Of a stretch of 64,000 bases of DNA, positions 29,496 through 39,468 are shown piece by piece. The notes under the pieces are model-generated. The model saw nothing but the letters and a program-made list of their open reading frames with translations, did no database searches and was not told the origin of the DNA. Positions within the stretch are counted from its first letter, which is position 1. Every line of letters starts with the position of its first letter. The translations under genes were made by a program, and so were the position numbers. Source of the stretch: Lampris incognitus (taxonomy: Eukaryota > Chordata > Actinopteri > Lampriformes > Lampridae); contig NC_079214.1 of NCBI RefSeq assembly GCF_029633865.1, forward strand, positions 22,628,873 to 22,692,872. The letters are read 5' to 3'.

Positions 29496-29519
29496 CAGAG
29501 GTTGAGCATTTTCACGCAG
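29496..29519 (-). CDS. csnk1g1: Candidate 24-nt csnk1g1 microexon
   Basis: On the minus strand a long pyrimidine tract ends in 'CTTCCATAG', followed by 24 nt and a consensus donor 'GTGAGTCCC'. Twenty-four nucleotides keep the frame. Included between exon 31073-31179 (phase 2) and the last exon, it changes the Lys to Asn and inserts residues reading 'CVKMLNLW' immediately before the palmitoylation cysteines. Strong splice sites, preserved phase and an added cysteine argue for a genuine alternative exon. Expression was not tested, so it stays a candidate. Confidence 0.55.
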
Positions 29520-31072
29520 CTATGGAAGAAAGAAGAGAGGATGTAAAGAGAAAAGATAGATTAATACAGCAAGACCAAGATGATGGGACAGGCTTCATGC
29601 CACATATACATGCACACATACACACCAACAAAACACACAGGTGGACACAGAAGGAAAATATCCAACAGGCTTTTAGGAGCGGGGATTCTGGAACAGCCAC
29701 TCTTTGCTGTTTAGGTAGACTTCCATGATCTCACAACAGCTGAATGTTGACTTGATTGTGCAGCTTTACAAGGACCCATTTACATTTCATAGAGGTCAAA
29801 GTAAACTTATTCAGCAAAAACGTCAACTGAAATCTATCAGGTAGAATAGTTATAAAAACAGATCCTCGGGTTATTGAGTAATATACTATGGAAGTATAGT
29901 ATAGGCTTTTGATAGATGGAAACCAGCTGCACATACATCTGGCCTCAGCCTTATGGCTTAAAACGAAGCATTCACAAAACTCATGCAAGTTGTGTTTCTA
30001 TTGGTTGACAGTCAGAACAAAACTTCAGTCAGCGAACCGACATAAACACCCCATGAATCTACATAAACACCATGAAAAACAAAAAACACTTATTTCACTA
30101 CAAAAACCTTGTCTTCCCAATGGTATCAGTGGCACGATTTGCAATCATTGTTACATGTACTTGTATAAAACTTCAACTTGTATGACAAGATGTCAAAGAG
30201 CATAGCAGTAAATACACCAGTAATCATATCACACAATTGTGTGAAAGGAAACGAGATAGGCCTGTCATCTAGGCAGGAGTAGGTAGAAGCGGGCACAGAT
30301 GAAAGTGAATGACTCTGGAAGATACAATAAGGGGAGTAAGATGGGATCAGATCTGACTGTGTGCTTTGATGGCCAATGGTGGGAAAAGACTGTCTCGGTT
30401 AGGTTTTATCACTAATCTATCAAAGTTGATATCTAAAATGCTTCATCCCACTGGATTCAATTAAAAAGCTAAATTTTTACTGGCAAAAAAGAAAAGTGAC
30501 TAGTGCCAATAAGCAGGTGTCTAGCAACATTAAAATAAGTACTAGTCATTATTAAATAGTAAGTTGTGGAAATGGAAAAAAGTGACGAATAAAAGCCAAA
30601 TTACTGAGTGGTGCCTGTTACAAAACAACCAGCAATTATTTCTAGTGACTAGAAAAAATTAATTAGTGACTAGTAACTTGAAGAATTGTGACTAGTCTGT
30701 AAGAAGTAAGTACTAATGCCTGATTTAATATTTAGTGTATGTCAATGACTAAGTGTGAAAATGACCTGCTATAATTATCTGTTACTTGGCTGAGTCCCAG
30801 CATAGGGCATTTTGTCATGGAATTGTGAGGGTATGTGTGGTATTTCAAAACTAAGTACAGAACTAAATTTTTGCTTTCTTGAGGTACAAATATGATTTGG
30901 AGATTGGAAAAGGGAAGGGCAGCAGTCAGCATTAAAAATAGTCCACAAGAAGGAAAAGATAAGAGGGCAAAGAGTAGGATGAGAGCTGGGGTAGGGACTG
31001 CCACAATTCCACAGCCAAGATGGTAATGGTATGAAAGAGGCACACAGACAGATTGAAAACAATGATACATAC
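29520..31072 (-). other. csnk1g1: csnk1g1 intron
   Basis: 1,553 nt between microexon and the preceding exon. It is AT-rich and around 30480-30690 contains recurring 'TGACTAGT'-like words, a low-grade internal repeat. No gene. Confidence 0.5.
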
Positions 31073-31179
31073 TTAGCTTCATCCACCACTTCCACCTCTG
31101 CCTGAGCTGCAATTGGTGCGTTGGAATGGGCTGCTAGTGGATCATCTGCATTCAGCTCCCCGTTGGTCGAGCTGACCAC
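31073..31179 (-). CDS. csnk1g1: csnk1g1 exon '[13 protein letters not shown]'
   Basis: The 107-nt exon follows acceptor 'GTGTGCCATAG' and ends in phase 2 at donor 'GTATGTATC'. It encodes the C-terminal tail from '[17 protein letters not shown]' to 'VEVVDEA' plus two bases of the next codon. This acidic, low-complexity tail is conserved among gamma-1 kinases just before the lipid anchor. Confidence 0.9.
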
Positions 31180-31540
31180 CTATGGCACACAGAGGCATTC
31201 CTTGAGACGGAACTACTGAAAGATTTAGATTTCTGGAGGGAAAATCTTATTTAAACATTGGTCAACTCTACTTAATGAAATGCAGAGCACCCAGCACTGC
31301 GGCTCTAGCAAGTACGCAAACCCGAGGATAAAAATAACTCTGATAAAAAGCAGTTTCTGAAAAAATCTCGATGTATTTTTGCTCTGTAATTTCAAATACT
31401 GGATCCCATTGAAGAATTAGCTGTTGCAAAATTGTTGAACTTGCTAGCATGGTTAAAAGGAAACTGTGGCTTTCCTATTGTTCTGTCTTAAGGCCAACAC
31501 ACAACAGTGCCGGGTGACGAGTGTCAAGGATGCTCATATT
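31180..31540 (-). other. csnk1g1: Start of the 19.5-kb csnk1g1 intron
   Basis: The intron runs 31180-50727. This first part shows no other feature; the long-TIR transposon begins at 31541. Confidence 0.6.
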
Positions 31541-32088
31541 TAGTCCATGGGCCAGACGATATTTCAGTACACTCAAGGTGGCAAAACTTACTTATAATTT
31601 TTGAAAGGATCCATGTCTGTAGATGATATTTTGGTATGATAACCATTCCTGAGTGGCAGCTGTATCACAGTTATCAGCTCATGAAGTTAACCACCCGCTA
31701 AACTAAATTGCATTTTAGACGCTGGTGCATATCCTGGTTTAGCCTCATGGTCAGGACATTTTTCAATGTTCTATAATATTGTCTTTGGTATCATTTTAAA
31801 GGGGACCTTCTTAGCTTTCATTCAAGCCCTGTTGTGGATATTTCTCACAAATATAGAGGTCACTTGAGCTCTTCAACCCGTCAATAACACACATCTTTCT
31901 GCAATGTTCGCCTAAACTATATACTTTCTTTTAGCCCTGTGGCATCTAGGAATATCAGGGACACAAAACACAAAAACTGGAATACTCACAGGACTGTAAA
32001 GATTCAGAAAATGTATAATATACCCATACTATTTCATTGTGTGAGGTGATTGTGAGCCTTAAATGAGAACTAGACCAAAGCCAGTTAG
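31541..32088 (+). repeat. Left terminal inverted repeat of the 6.8-kb transposon
   Basis: 548 bp, complementary to 37751-38331. Shared words include 'TTATAATTTTTGAAAGGATC' near 31595 and 'TAGACCAAAGCCAGTTAG' at 32071-32088. It lacks about 10 bp near the outer tip and about 30 bp near the inner end that are present in the right copy. Confidence 0.88.
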
Positions 32089-32397
32089 GTCACAAACTGG
32101 TCTCTATACATTTGTTTAAATACACAATCAAAATACATGATAAAAAGGAATACCATAGTGAGGTAATGAACTATTTTAATATTTTAAACAACATTGACAT
32201 TTACATATATACTTAGTCAATGATACATGTAATCCCATATCATTAGTGGGTATATGTAATGGTAATGGGTAGGGTAATGGGTATATGTGAATATGGTTAC
32301 ATTATTGTTATCAAGCTCTGGGTAACCAAGTCCAGAATCAACATCCTACTGCTGTCTAGACTACTACCACAGTAATACCATCAGAATCATCACACTG
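32089..32397 (-). other. 3' flank of the transposon gene
   Basis: About 310 nt between the second frame's stop and the left TIR, presumably the 3' UTR. A short repeat of 'GGGTATATGT' and 'GGTAATGGGTA' occurs at 32250-32290. Confidence 0.5.
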
Positions 32398-33792
32398 TCA
32401 TTCATCAAACTGCTCGTTTCTCTCATCATCTGACTCCCCAAGTTCAAAGTCCAGTTCTGGACCATCCTGCTGTTTTTGGTTACTGCAGGTCTGTAACCTG
32501 CACATGTCTGTGCATGGAAGTTCATTTGACAAGCACATGCAGCTTGGCATTTTGCATGAATGCACACACTTGCATGTTAGCATTTCCAAGACCACATCTG
32601 GTGCAGGTGGGGAGCGCATCCAGTAAACGGCCAGCTTGCCTTCATCGTCTGTCCATCCATACTCAGTAGGGCTTGGCACCACAGGGTTAGCCTGCAGACA
32701 GCACTTCCATATTGCTGCCTGATAGTTGGCTCGTTGAACATGCATAAAGAGACAGTCTCTACATGGTGGCAGCTGGCTGGACTCAACCTCTCCCCTTTTG
32801 GTGCAGAAGAGCTGGTAACGCAGTTTGTTCACCTCAGCAGTGCTGCTATTAGCAACATACATCCGACAGGTGAACTGCTCAATTTTCTGGAACAGCTCAT
32901 CACTCACATTCCATGTCTGTCCCAGTTGACTAAAAGTCTCTTGGCAGGAAGTGTGCTTTCTCACTATCTTCAGGGCATTCAGCTTCCCTCGACCAGCGAA
33001 TGCACTGACAGCGTCGCAGCCTGTGAAGGCATGTAAGCCAATTAGGCTGTCACAGATGCTGTCTCCAAGTGAACTTGCCAGTTTGGTGATGTCAACAAAC
33101 CGTGTGCGGTTCTGAGTCCCACACTTCTGGTAGATGGGACAGGTGATGTCCTTCTGGAAGCCAAGACAAAGCACCATGACATCAGTGTCCTCAGCTGTGA
33201 TGATAACTGACTTTGAGCCCGCATTTGCTGCATGCAATGCATGCAGGAGCAGACGGGTGTCAGCTTCTTCATGTGTGGAGTGCAGTTCTGCTGCTTCCTC
33301 ACACCCATCTTCTGTCAACTTGTAGCAGGTTTCCTCACAGGTCATGTACAACACCTTGCCATGCAGCATAGCTCTGTATCGTGGGAGTTTCCACTCTTCC
33401 ACCAGAAACTTGATGAGACTGGTCTTGTTGGAGGAACTGCACAGAAATTTTCTCCACTGCTGGACGTGGTGTCCCCCTGCAAGATTCTTGTACTGGAGAG
33501 TGACGTCTCCACCCCGGTTCAGTCGTTCAGCATCTTTGATCGAAGTCTGGTGATAGACATCAAAAACAACATCAATCCTCCCACTCTGTGCTCCCTCATG
33601 GAGGACCTGGGTCAAGGCTGACTCTGCCACCTGTGCAAAGGTTTTGTTGTTGCCATTCATTTTTTGGACCAGGCTCATCCCATCAATGATGGAAGTAGAT
33701 GGGATTGGGATGTCTTCTGCAGGAGATACATTCTTTTCAAGCTCTCTGGCAAGTGCAGCCTTGTTTGTTTTTCGTAAAGGACCCATCAGCAT
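32398..33792 (-). CDS. FEN/PIN-like nuclease and Cys-rich tail of the transposon protein
   Basis: The 464-codon frame shows the acidic signature of FEN/XPG-type PIN nucleases: 'IIDGMSLVQ' (about residue 36), 'THEEADTRLLLHA' (about 173), 'AEDTDVMVLCLG' (about 200) and 'FTGCDAVSAFAG' (about 257). The C-terminus is cysteine-rich ('CKCVHSCKMPSCMCLSNELP', 'CTDMCRLQTCS'), resembling a CXC-type zinc module. The family normally carries this part in the same chain as the upstream RNase H-like region. The two frames overlap by 7 bp at 33786-33792, and the junction shows two indels, so this is probably the back half of a broken single gene. An independent start at 33792 is possible but less likely. Confidence 0.75.
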   Translation of the reverse strand: MLMGPLRKTNKAALARELEKNVSPAEDIPIPSTSIIDGMSLVQKMNGNNKTFAQVAESALTQVLHEGAQSGRIDVVFDVYHQTSIKDAERLNRGGDVTLQYKNLAGGHHVQQWRKFLCSSSNKTSLIKFLVEEWKLPRYRAMLHGKVLYMTCEETCYKLTEDGCEEAAELHSTHEEADTRLLLHALHAANAGSKSVIITAEDTDVMVLCLGFQKDITCPIYQKCGTQNRTRFVDITKLASSLGDSICDSLIGLHAFTGCDAVSAFAGRGKLNALKIVRKHTSCQETFSQLGQTWNVSDELFQKIEQFTCRMYVANSSTAEVNKLRYQLFCTKRGEVESSQLPPCRDCLFMHVQRANYQAAIWKCCLQANPVVPSPTEYGWTDDEGKLAVYWMRSPPAPDVVLEMLTCKCVHSCKMPSCMCLSNELPCTDMCRLQTCSNQKQQDGPELDFELGESDDERNEQFDE

Positions 33793-36700
33793 TTGCCAGT
33801 GCCCATGGTAGTGGGCCCAATGGGTAGGGCAAGGACATCCTTCAGATTCACCTTCCTGCTTTCAGCCACCAGTATCATGTGACTGAAAAGGTTTCTATCT
33901 GCCTTCAGAACCACATCCTGTGCTTTCTTTCCATGAGCTTGTTTTGTGCTGACATTGGAGAATGTTTTCAGACTTTGCTTGGTCATCTTGTCGTGGAATT
34001 TCACAGGTGGTGGGTCTGCATCTAACCTTGTTTGCTGGAATGCTTGGTAGGCCTCTTCTCCTTTCTCAAGAGCTCTCAAGAGATCTATGGTCACATCAGG
34101 TGGAGCCATGTTGCCAGTGGAGAGGCTAACCAAATCAATCTCATCAGGGGACATAGGATTGAGCCAGTTATTCTCCATAAGGTCCATGAGAGACTGGACA
34201 TCTGCTTCATCTCTCTTGATCCTTGGACTCTGTAGATCTGGATGAGACCATTTGCACCTGCCTTGACCTGTCAGGTCTCTCAGCTGTCTGAGGTACATGC
34301 TTCTATACTCAGCTGTGAGATAATATTTGGTCACAGCTCCTGGCTTCAAGCTGAATCCCTTTGTCCCTCCAGCTGTTTGGGTGTCTTTGTTCACCGTTTC
34401 TTCTATAGCTTGGTCAACAGGGATTCGGCCAAAGGGATTGGTGGAGCCCAGTTGGACTGAGAAGCCTCCTTCCATGAATTCTGTGTACACATCTGGGTGT
34501 GTGATGGGCAGCTCAGACATCTGGGCGTAGTAGTAGGGGAGGTAGCGTGCATAATTCATCCTGTCATAAGCAAAGCACCATGGGATCATTGCTCGAATGC
34601 TAGCCAAGTGTAGCATCCAGTCTCCCTCTCTGGATGCTCGGATGAGCCCCAACAAGATTTCAACCATGTCCAAATAGGACATCCAGAAGTTCGAGAGGCT
34701 GCCGTTTCCACCTCTAAGGAACTCACGGTAGACTTCAAATAGATCCATGATGCGTGTACAAGAGCTGTTCTCGAGGACCTCCTTCAAAGCATGTTGTGAG
34801 ACTTCTTTCCCAAGGCTGTCAATGGTCTTCAGTGTCTCATTCAGGTGAACCATGTCATTCCTGTGAGTTTCTTCCAAGGACAAGAAACCATTCAAGGTCA
34901 GTCGCATGAGAGCCTCATACAGGAGCTTGTGTAGTCGCACTGCCCTGTTGTACTTGCGGCCATCCATAACACCAGCAATTGAGCCTTCTGCAATCATGCC
35001 AGACTCAATGCAGAGGTCTTTGAGTCCAGCATCTTGGAAACGCTTTCCTATTATTGCCAGCAGTGTGCAGATGGTGTGGAATACCCCAAGCCTAACGATG
35101 ATATCATGGAACTTGTCATGGTGTTTCCATGTGATCTCGACAGCCTTCGCATACAGGGCTTGGTCAAAGACACAGACAATCTTCCTCAGGCCTAAGCACT
35201 GCATGATGCTCAGTGACTGGTTAAGCACCTCGTTGACAGTAGACATTTGTGTCGCTGGAGCATTGATGGTAGGCAGATAGCCTATATTGTCGGGGATGAC
35301 CGTCATCTCTCCTCGAGTCAGGATGTTGAAGCCTGTCCAGCTGCTGACTGACTGTTCTTCTTGTTGTGACATGCGTGCTAGGACCCAAAGAAGGTTTTTC
35401 TCTCTGGCAAGTTTAGTATTGGCTGCAGTATCGGCATCTGACTTTTTGCTTTGTGGTGGCCCTACCCGTTGTCCAGCATTGTAAGTTGGTAACATTGGTG
35501 GGGGTCCATCAATGCTTCTCTTCTTTGTTTTGGGAACAGTGGGCATGGGTTGGACAGGAAGTGGGTTGACTGGCTTTGCTTGCACAGCAATCCCATGGAC
35601 TCTGTGAGATGTTCCCTCACCACTGACAGTTTCTTCAAGACGGTCGATATTGTCCCAGGCTAAAGTTGTGAATATGCCAGGATGGATGTTAGCTGGAAGG
35701 GCAATGCCACTCCCTGATGATGAGAGTTTCTGGAGACACAGGGCAGTGTTGATCTCTTCCATCTGTGAATAAGACACACTGTGACCAAGTCGGTTGAGGA
35801 TGTTTATCAACTCTACATTTCCTGTCAACGATTTGACACTGAATGGCAGAACAATGTGCTTGGAAGGCTTGGTATTTCCACATGTCACTGCATATACTAT
35901 GTCATGGCCAAATAACTGCAGAAGGCACTGCACTCTCTGGGATGCATGATCAGGATCATTTGAGCCTATGAGTAGAGAGTACAGGAAGATAATGAGCGAC
36001 TCTGGAATGGTAGGACATTCTGCTTCTGGTTTGACTTCAAGCGGCCAGGTTTGAGGAACATCTTGACTTTTAATGTCTGCTCTCAATTTGATGGCTGCTT
36101 TGGCTATAACATCTTGTGCACTGACACTTTTCAGGGTCTGCAGCTCCCTTTTGAGAGACTGATTTTCTTTGGCAAGTTCCCTCATGGACAAGTTATCGGG
36201 ATAGAGGAAGAATTTTCCTTTCTCATCAGGGAATATCTGCAAGGCTCCAGCAAACTCACTCTCCAGGTTTCGCCTTATGTGCTTCTTGGTTGATTCCTTG
36301 ACTTGGGCAATGCCTTGGGAGTTCATTGAAGCTACCAGTCTAGAAGAGAGATCAGTCATTGTCATCACTTGAGGATTGCCAAAAAACTCCATCCTGATGA
36401 AGAGGAACAGCTCATTGTATGCCTTATTCACAGCAGCTTCATACTGGGCTGCAGCATCATCATCTTCATTGCTGGCAACCTCTCCTTTGGAAACCTCTTC
36501 TTTGGTGTAAAGTCTATAGCATGACCTGTGGTAGTGCCCTTCAGCTGCTACAAGGTCTCTACTCACAATGGCAAGGATTCTGCTGTCCCTTTTCTTTGTG
36601 GCTGCACTCCTGATCTTTGCATCAGCTCGCAGTTCTCGACACTGCACCAGTACTTCTCTCGTATTCTGTCTCTTGGAATATTTGCTGTTTTTCTGACAAA

Positions 36701-37073
36701 ATATGCACTCTGCATCATAAGTCCTAGATGTACTTGGAGCATGTCGAGCTACTCTCTTAGATTGTTTCTCTTCAGCAGAGACACAACTTTTCTTTTCTTT
36801 TGCAAGGAGGCCATCAAGAATTTGCTTCATAGTGAAGATACTGCGACACTTTCTGTGGTAGTAGATTGCTGGAATCTGTCCCTCAGGAATGTCTTTTGCC
36901 AGTTTCAAAACTGGTGCATGATTTCGTATCTGAGCTGCCCTGAGCAGAGTTCTCCATGAGTCGACACTTTGTAGTGAAACCAGCTTATCTGTATCATCAG
37001 AACAGTGGATAATGCACTCCACCCGTGGGCGCTTTGGTATTGGGTAAAAACTTGCTTGTTCACCAGTGGCCAT
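33786..37073 (-). CDS. Large transposon protein: zinc modules plus RNase H-like core
   Basis: The 1,095-codon frame starts at ATG 37073. Two related zinc-binding modules follow each other: 'CIIHCSDD' ... 'YHRKCRSIFT' (about 20-85) and 'CIFCQKNS' ... 'YHRSCYRLYT' (about 123-190). A helical region comes next, then candidate catalytic acids in 'LAWDNIDRLEETVSGEGTSH' (about 490), 'IVCVFDQALYA' (about 655) and the Glu-containing stretch near 'MIAEGSIAGVMDGRKYNRAV' (about 720). The D-D-E spacing suggests an RNase H-fold transposase, which is inference. The chain is well preserved but ends in a frameshifted tail at 33786. Many fish and coral genomes carry large relatives of this protein. Confidence 0.7.
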   Translation of the reverse strand: MATGEQASFYPIPKRPRVECIIHCSDDTDKLVSLQSVDSWRTLLRAAQIRNHAPVLKLAKDIPEGQIPAIYYHRKCRSIFTMKQILDGLLAKEKKSCVSAEEKQSKRVARHAPSTSRTYDAECIFCQKNSKYSKRQNTREVLVQCRELRADAKIRSAATKKRDSRILAIVSRDLVAAEGHYHRSCYRLYTKEEVSKGEVASNEDDDAAAQYEAAVNKAYNELFLFIRMEFFGNPQVMTMTDLSSRLVASMNSQGIAQVKESTKKHIRRNLESEFAGALQIFPDEKGKFFLYPDNLSMRELAKENQSLKRELQTLKSVSAQDVIAKAAIKLRADIKSQDVPQTWPLEVKPEAECPTIPESLIIFLYSLLIGSNDPDHASQRVQCLLQLFGHDIVYAVTCGNTKPSKHIVLPFSVKSLTGNVELINILNRLGHSVSYSQMEEINTALCLQKLSSSGSGIALPANIHPGIFTTLAWDNIDRLEETVSGEGTSHRVHGIAVQAKPVNPLPVQPMPTVPKTKKRSIDGPPPMLPTYNAGQRVGPPQSKKSDADTAANTKLAREKNLLWVLARMSQQEEQSVSSWTGFNILTRGEMTVIPDNIGYLPTINAPATQMSTVNEVLNQSLSIMQCLGLRKIVCVFDQALYAKAVEITWKHHDKFHDIIVRLGVFHTICTLLAIIGKRFQDAGLKDLCIESGMIAEGSIAGVMDGRKYNRAVRLHKLLYEALMRLTLNGFLSLEETHRNDMVHLNETLKTIDSLGKEVSQHALKEVLENSSCTRIMDLFEVYREFLRGGNGSLSNFWMSYLDMVEILLGLIRASREGDWMLHLASIRAMIPWCFAYDRMNYARYLPYYYAQMSELPITHPDVYTEFMEGGFSVQLGSTNPFGRIPVDQAIEETVNKDTQTAGGTKGFSLKPGAVTKYYLTAEYRSMYLRQLRDLTGQGRCKWSHPDLQSPRIKRDEADVQSLMDLMENNWLNPMSPDEIDLVSLSTGNMAPPDVTIDLLRALEKGEEAYQAFQQTRLDADPPPVKFHDKMTKQSLKTFSNVSTKQAHGKKAQDVVLKADRNLFSHMILVAESRKVNLKDVLALPIGPTTMGTGKC

Positions 37074-37750
37074 ATTCAGTCAGTTTTCACCTGCCACATA
37101 CAAACAAATACATGTAACTTAGGTGTATGAACACTACTAAAACAAAGTTTACTTTGCTTCACCAGCGTCATATTACCATTATTTATCTTACATAGCCACA
37201 AATAGATACATTACCTAGTTGCTATGCAACAGCTGTATTTTGTCCACATGAGGCCGCTAAAATCAACACAAGATGAAAGTTCCTCGTAGCCACTTTAACT
37301 AATCATATTAACATATACATTAAAAGAACATGCTAACATTATGGGAAATTAGCTTAAAATCTTCTCCAGAGTGAGACAGGAAGATAGATACCAGTTTCCT
37401 CTATATGTGTTTAGTAGAAAGCTATCTGGCAGCACGTTAGCCTAGCTTAGCACAATGAATGGAAGTACACAGTACTGGTTATCCTTGGTTGTTGGCCAAC
37501 TAAGAACTGTCCCAGAGTTTAAGCTAGGCTAATCAGTACCAGGGGTGTTGAAATGCTATATTTGTAAAAATCTGGGCAAATACACAATCGTGAGAGGCAC
37601 AGAAACAGGTTTCCTGAAAGAAAAATGAAATAGCTGCTCATTTGGAAAGGTTATCATGTATTATTTTACTTCTGTTAGTGTACCAAATAAAATGGCACCA
37701 GTGAAGTTGTGTCACCTTGGGTGATATCGATATCTGGTCTGACCCATGGA
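37074..37750 (-). other. 5' region of the transposon gene
   Basis: About 680 nt between the start codon and the right TIR, presumably promoter and leader. A 3' splice-site-like 'TTTGTTTGTATGTGGCAG' lies about 20 nt before the ATG on the minus strand, so a leader intron is possible. Bases about 37700-37751 resemble the element's outer terminus. Confidence 0.45.
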
Positions 37751-38331
37751 CTAACTGGCTTTGGTCTAGTTAGTTTCTTAGTAATAATGCCCTTCTAATT
37801 TAAGGTTCACAATCACCTCACACAATGAAATAGTATGGGTATATTATACATTTCCTGAATCTTTACAGTCCTGTGAGTATTCCAGTTTTTGTGTTTTGTG
37901 TCCCTGATATTCCTAGATGCCACAGGGCTAAAAGAAAGTATATAGTTTAGGCGAACATTGCAGAAAGATGTGTGTTATTGACGGGTTGAAGAGCTCAAGT
38001 GACCTCTATATTTGTGAGAAATATCCACAACAGGGCTTGAATGAAAGCTAAGAAGGTCCCCTTTAAAATGATACCAAAGACAATATTATAGAACATTGAA
38101 AAATGTCCTGACCATGAGGCTAAACCAGGATATGCACCAGCGTCTAAAATGCAATTTACTTTAGGGGGTGGTTAACTTCATGAGCTGATAACTGTGATAC
38201 AGCTGCCACTCAGGAATGGTTATCATACCAAAATATCATCTACAGACATGGATCCTTTCAAAAATTATAAGTAAGTTTTGCCACCTTGAGTGTACCGAAA
38301 TAGGAAATTTTGGGCTCTGGCCCATGGACTA
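37751..38331 (-). repeat. Right terminal inverted repeat of the 6.8-kb transposon
   Basis: 581 bp, the inverted counterpart of 31541-32088, ending in 'TCTGGCCCATGGACTA'. Confidence 0.88.
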
Positions 38332-39468
38332 ATTCATTTCAACGAAATCTTCCTACACCAGCAGCATCTAGCGTTGAAGTGACACATGTTTACTTGATGA
38401 GCCACAACTTATCAGAACACTTCCCAGGCGTTAACGCTCCTATAGTGTTTTCTAAGGAAAAAATGTGTTTTCAGGTTCAGCAGCACAGTGTTAAAGCATT
38501 TCATATTTGACTGGCATCAGCGGACCCTTCCTGGTTATGTTACAGATGGCACTAGACAAGTCATTCAACTTGCCGCTCTGCTTCTGTATGCCAGTGTGTG
38601 TTCAGCTTCTTGGCCACCATGACTGCCAACTTCTAGACTCCTGTTGACATTTCTAGTACCTCAAGCAGTGTTCTCTCTCATCTTAAATGCTCGACTAAAG
38701 GCTGAGTTTACTGGCACATCACAGGCAATGCTCTGTTACTGTCCTTATCACTAACATCCCAGAATGTGTTATTCCCACTTGCGGATGCTGAATTCATAGA
38801 GTGTTTCCACATGTGGGAGCTTGATAGCTGCCTACTCACATTCTAATCAGTGCACTGTTGTGTGGGCCTTTTGTTTCTGTAAGATCAGACTTTTTTGTAT
38901 CTTTGTTAAAGTACTGGTAGACATTACACTGTGCAGCTGATCTACACAGGCTCTTGATATACAATGTAGATATTTAAGGCACCCACCTAGACTGGTTTCT
39001 TGAAGCCATTAAGCAAAACAGAGAAATTAATTTACTTCTTTGCAGTTGTGAAAATATCCCTTGATCTCCAAAGAGTTCCCAGTTTAGGTTTTTATTTCTA
39101 CAATTTTCACTGAAATAGATACAGAAATAATGTTTTATTAAATAGATTTGGGGAAAGGGTAGACTAAGAACATTACTGAACCGTATGTAAATATCTGTTA
39201 GAATTTAGTTGTGTGATGTGCATTACAGCGAAAAATTAAGTTATATTATTACCCTTAAGGCGCGCTCAACTAACTATGCTGTGCTGCTATGTACACGTGG
39301 ATACTCAAATATACTTTCTCCATTTTTATGTGAGTTACTTGAAACTTAGCAGAATGTTTTCTTTATTAATGGAATTGTAAGAGGCCTACAGTTTATTTTT
39401 GCTTCTTTTCTGCCTGCAGTTATGTTGGTTTGCTATAAATCAGGTAAAACATCTATAGACACAACTTC
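38332..39468 (-). other. csnk1g1: csnk1g1 intron, nothing recognised
   Basis: About 1.1 kb of moderately AT-rich sequence. No supportable ORF or repeat. Confidence 0.4.

Larger units (their letters stand above)
31541..38331 (-). mobile_element. 6.8-kb DNA transposon with about 550-bp terminal inverted repeats
   Basis: Inverted repeats at 31541-32088 and 37751-38331 agree closely by eye over more than 500 bp and share the terminus 'TAGTCCATGGGCCAGA'. A 3-bp flanking ATT (31538-31540, 38332-38334) is a possible target duplication. Between them lie two long minus-strand frames of one protein: paired zinc-binding modules, a probable RNase H-like core, a FEN/PIN-like nuclease and a cysteine-rich tail. 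An XPG/FEN-like nuclease beside a DDE-like domain and a 3-4 bp duplication recall the Academ superfamily, but I could not verify this. It lies in a csnk1g1 intron in the host's orientation. Confidence 0.8.
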
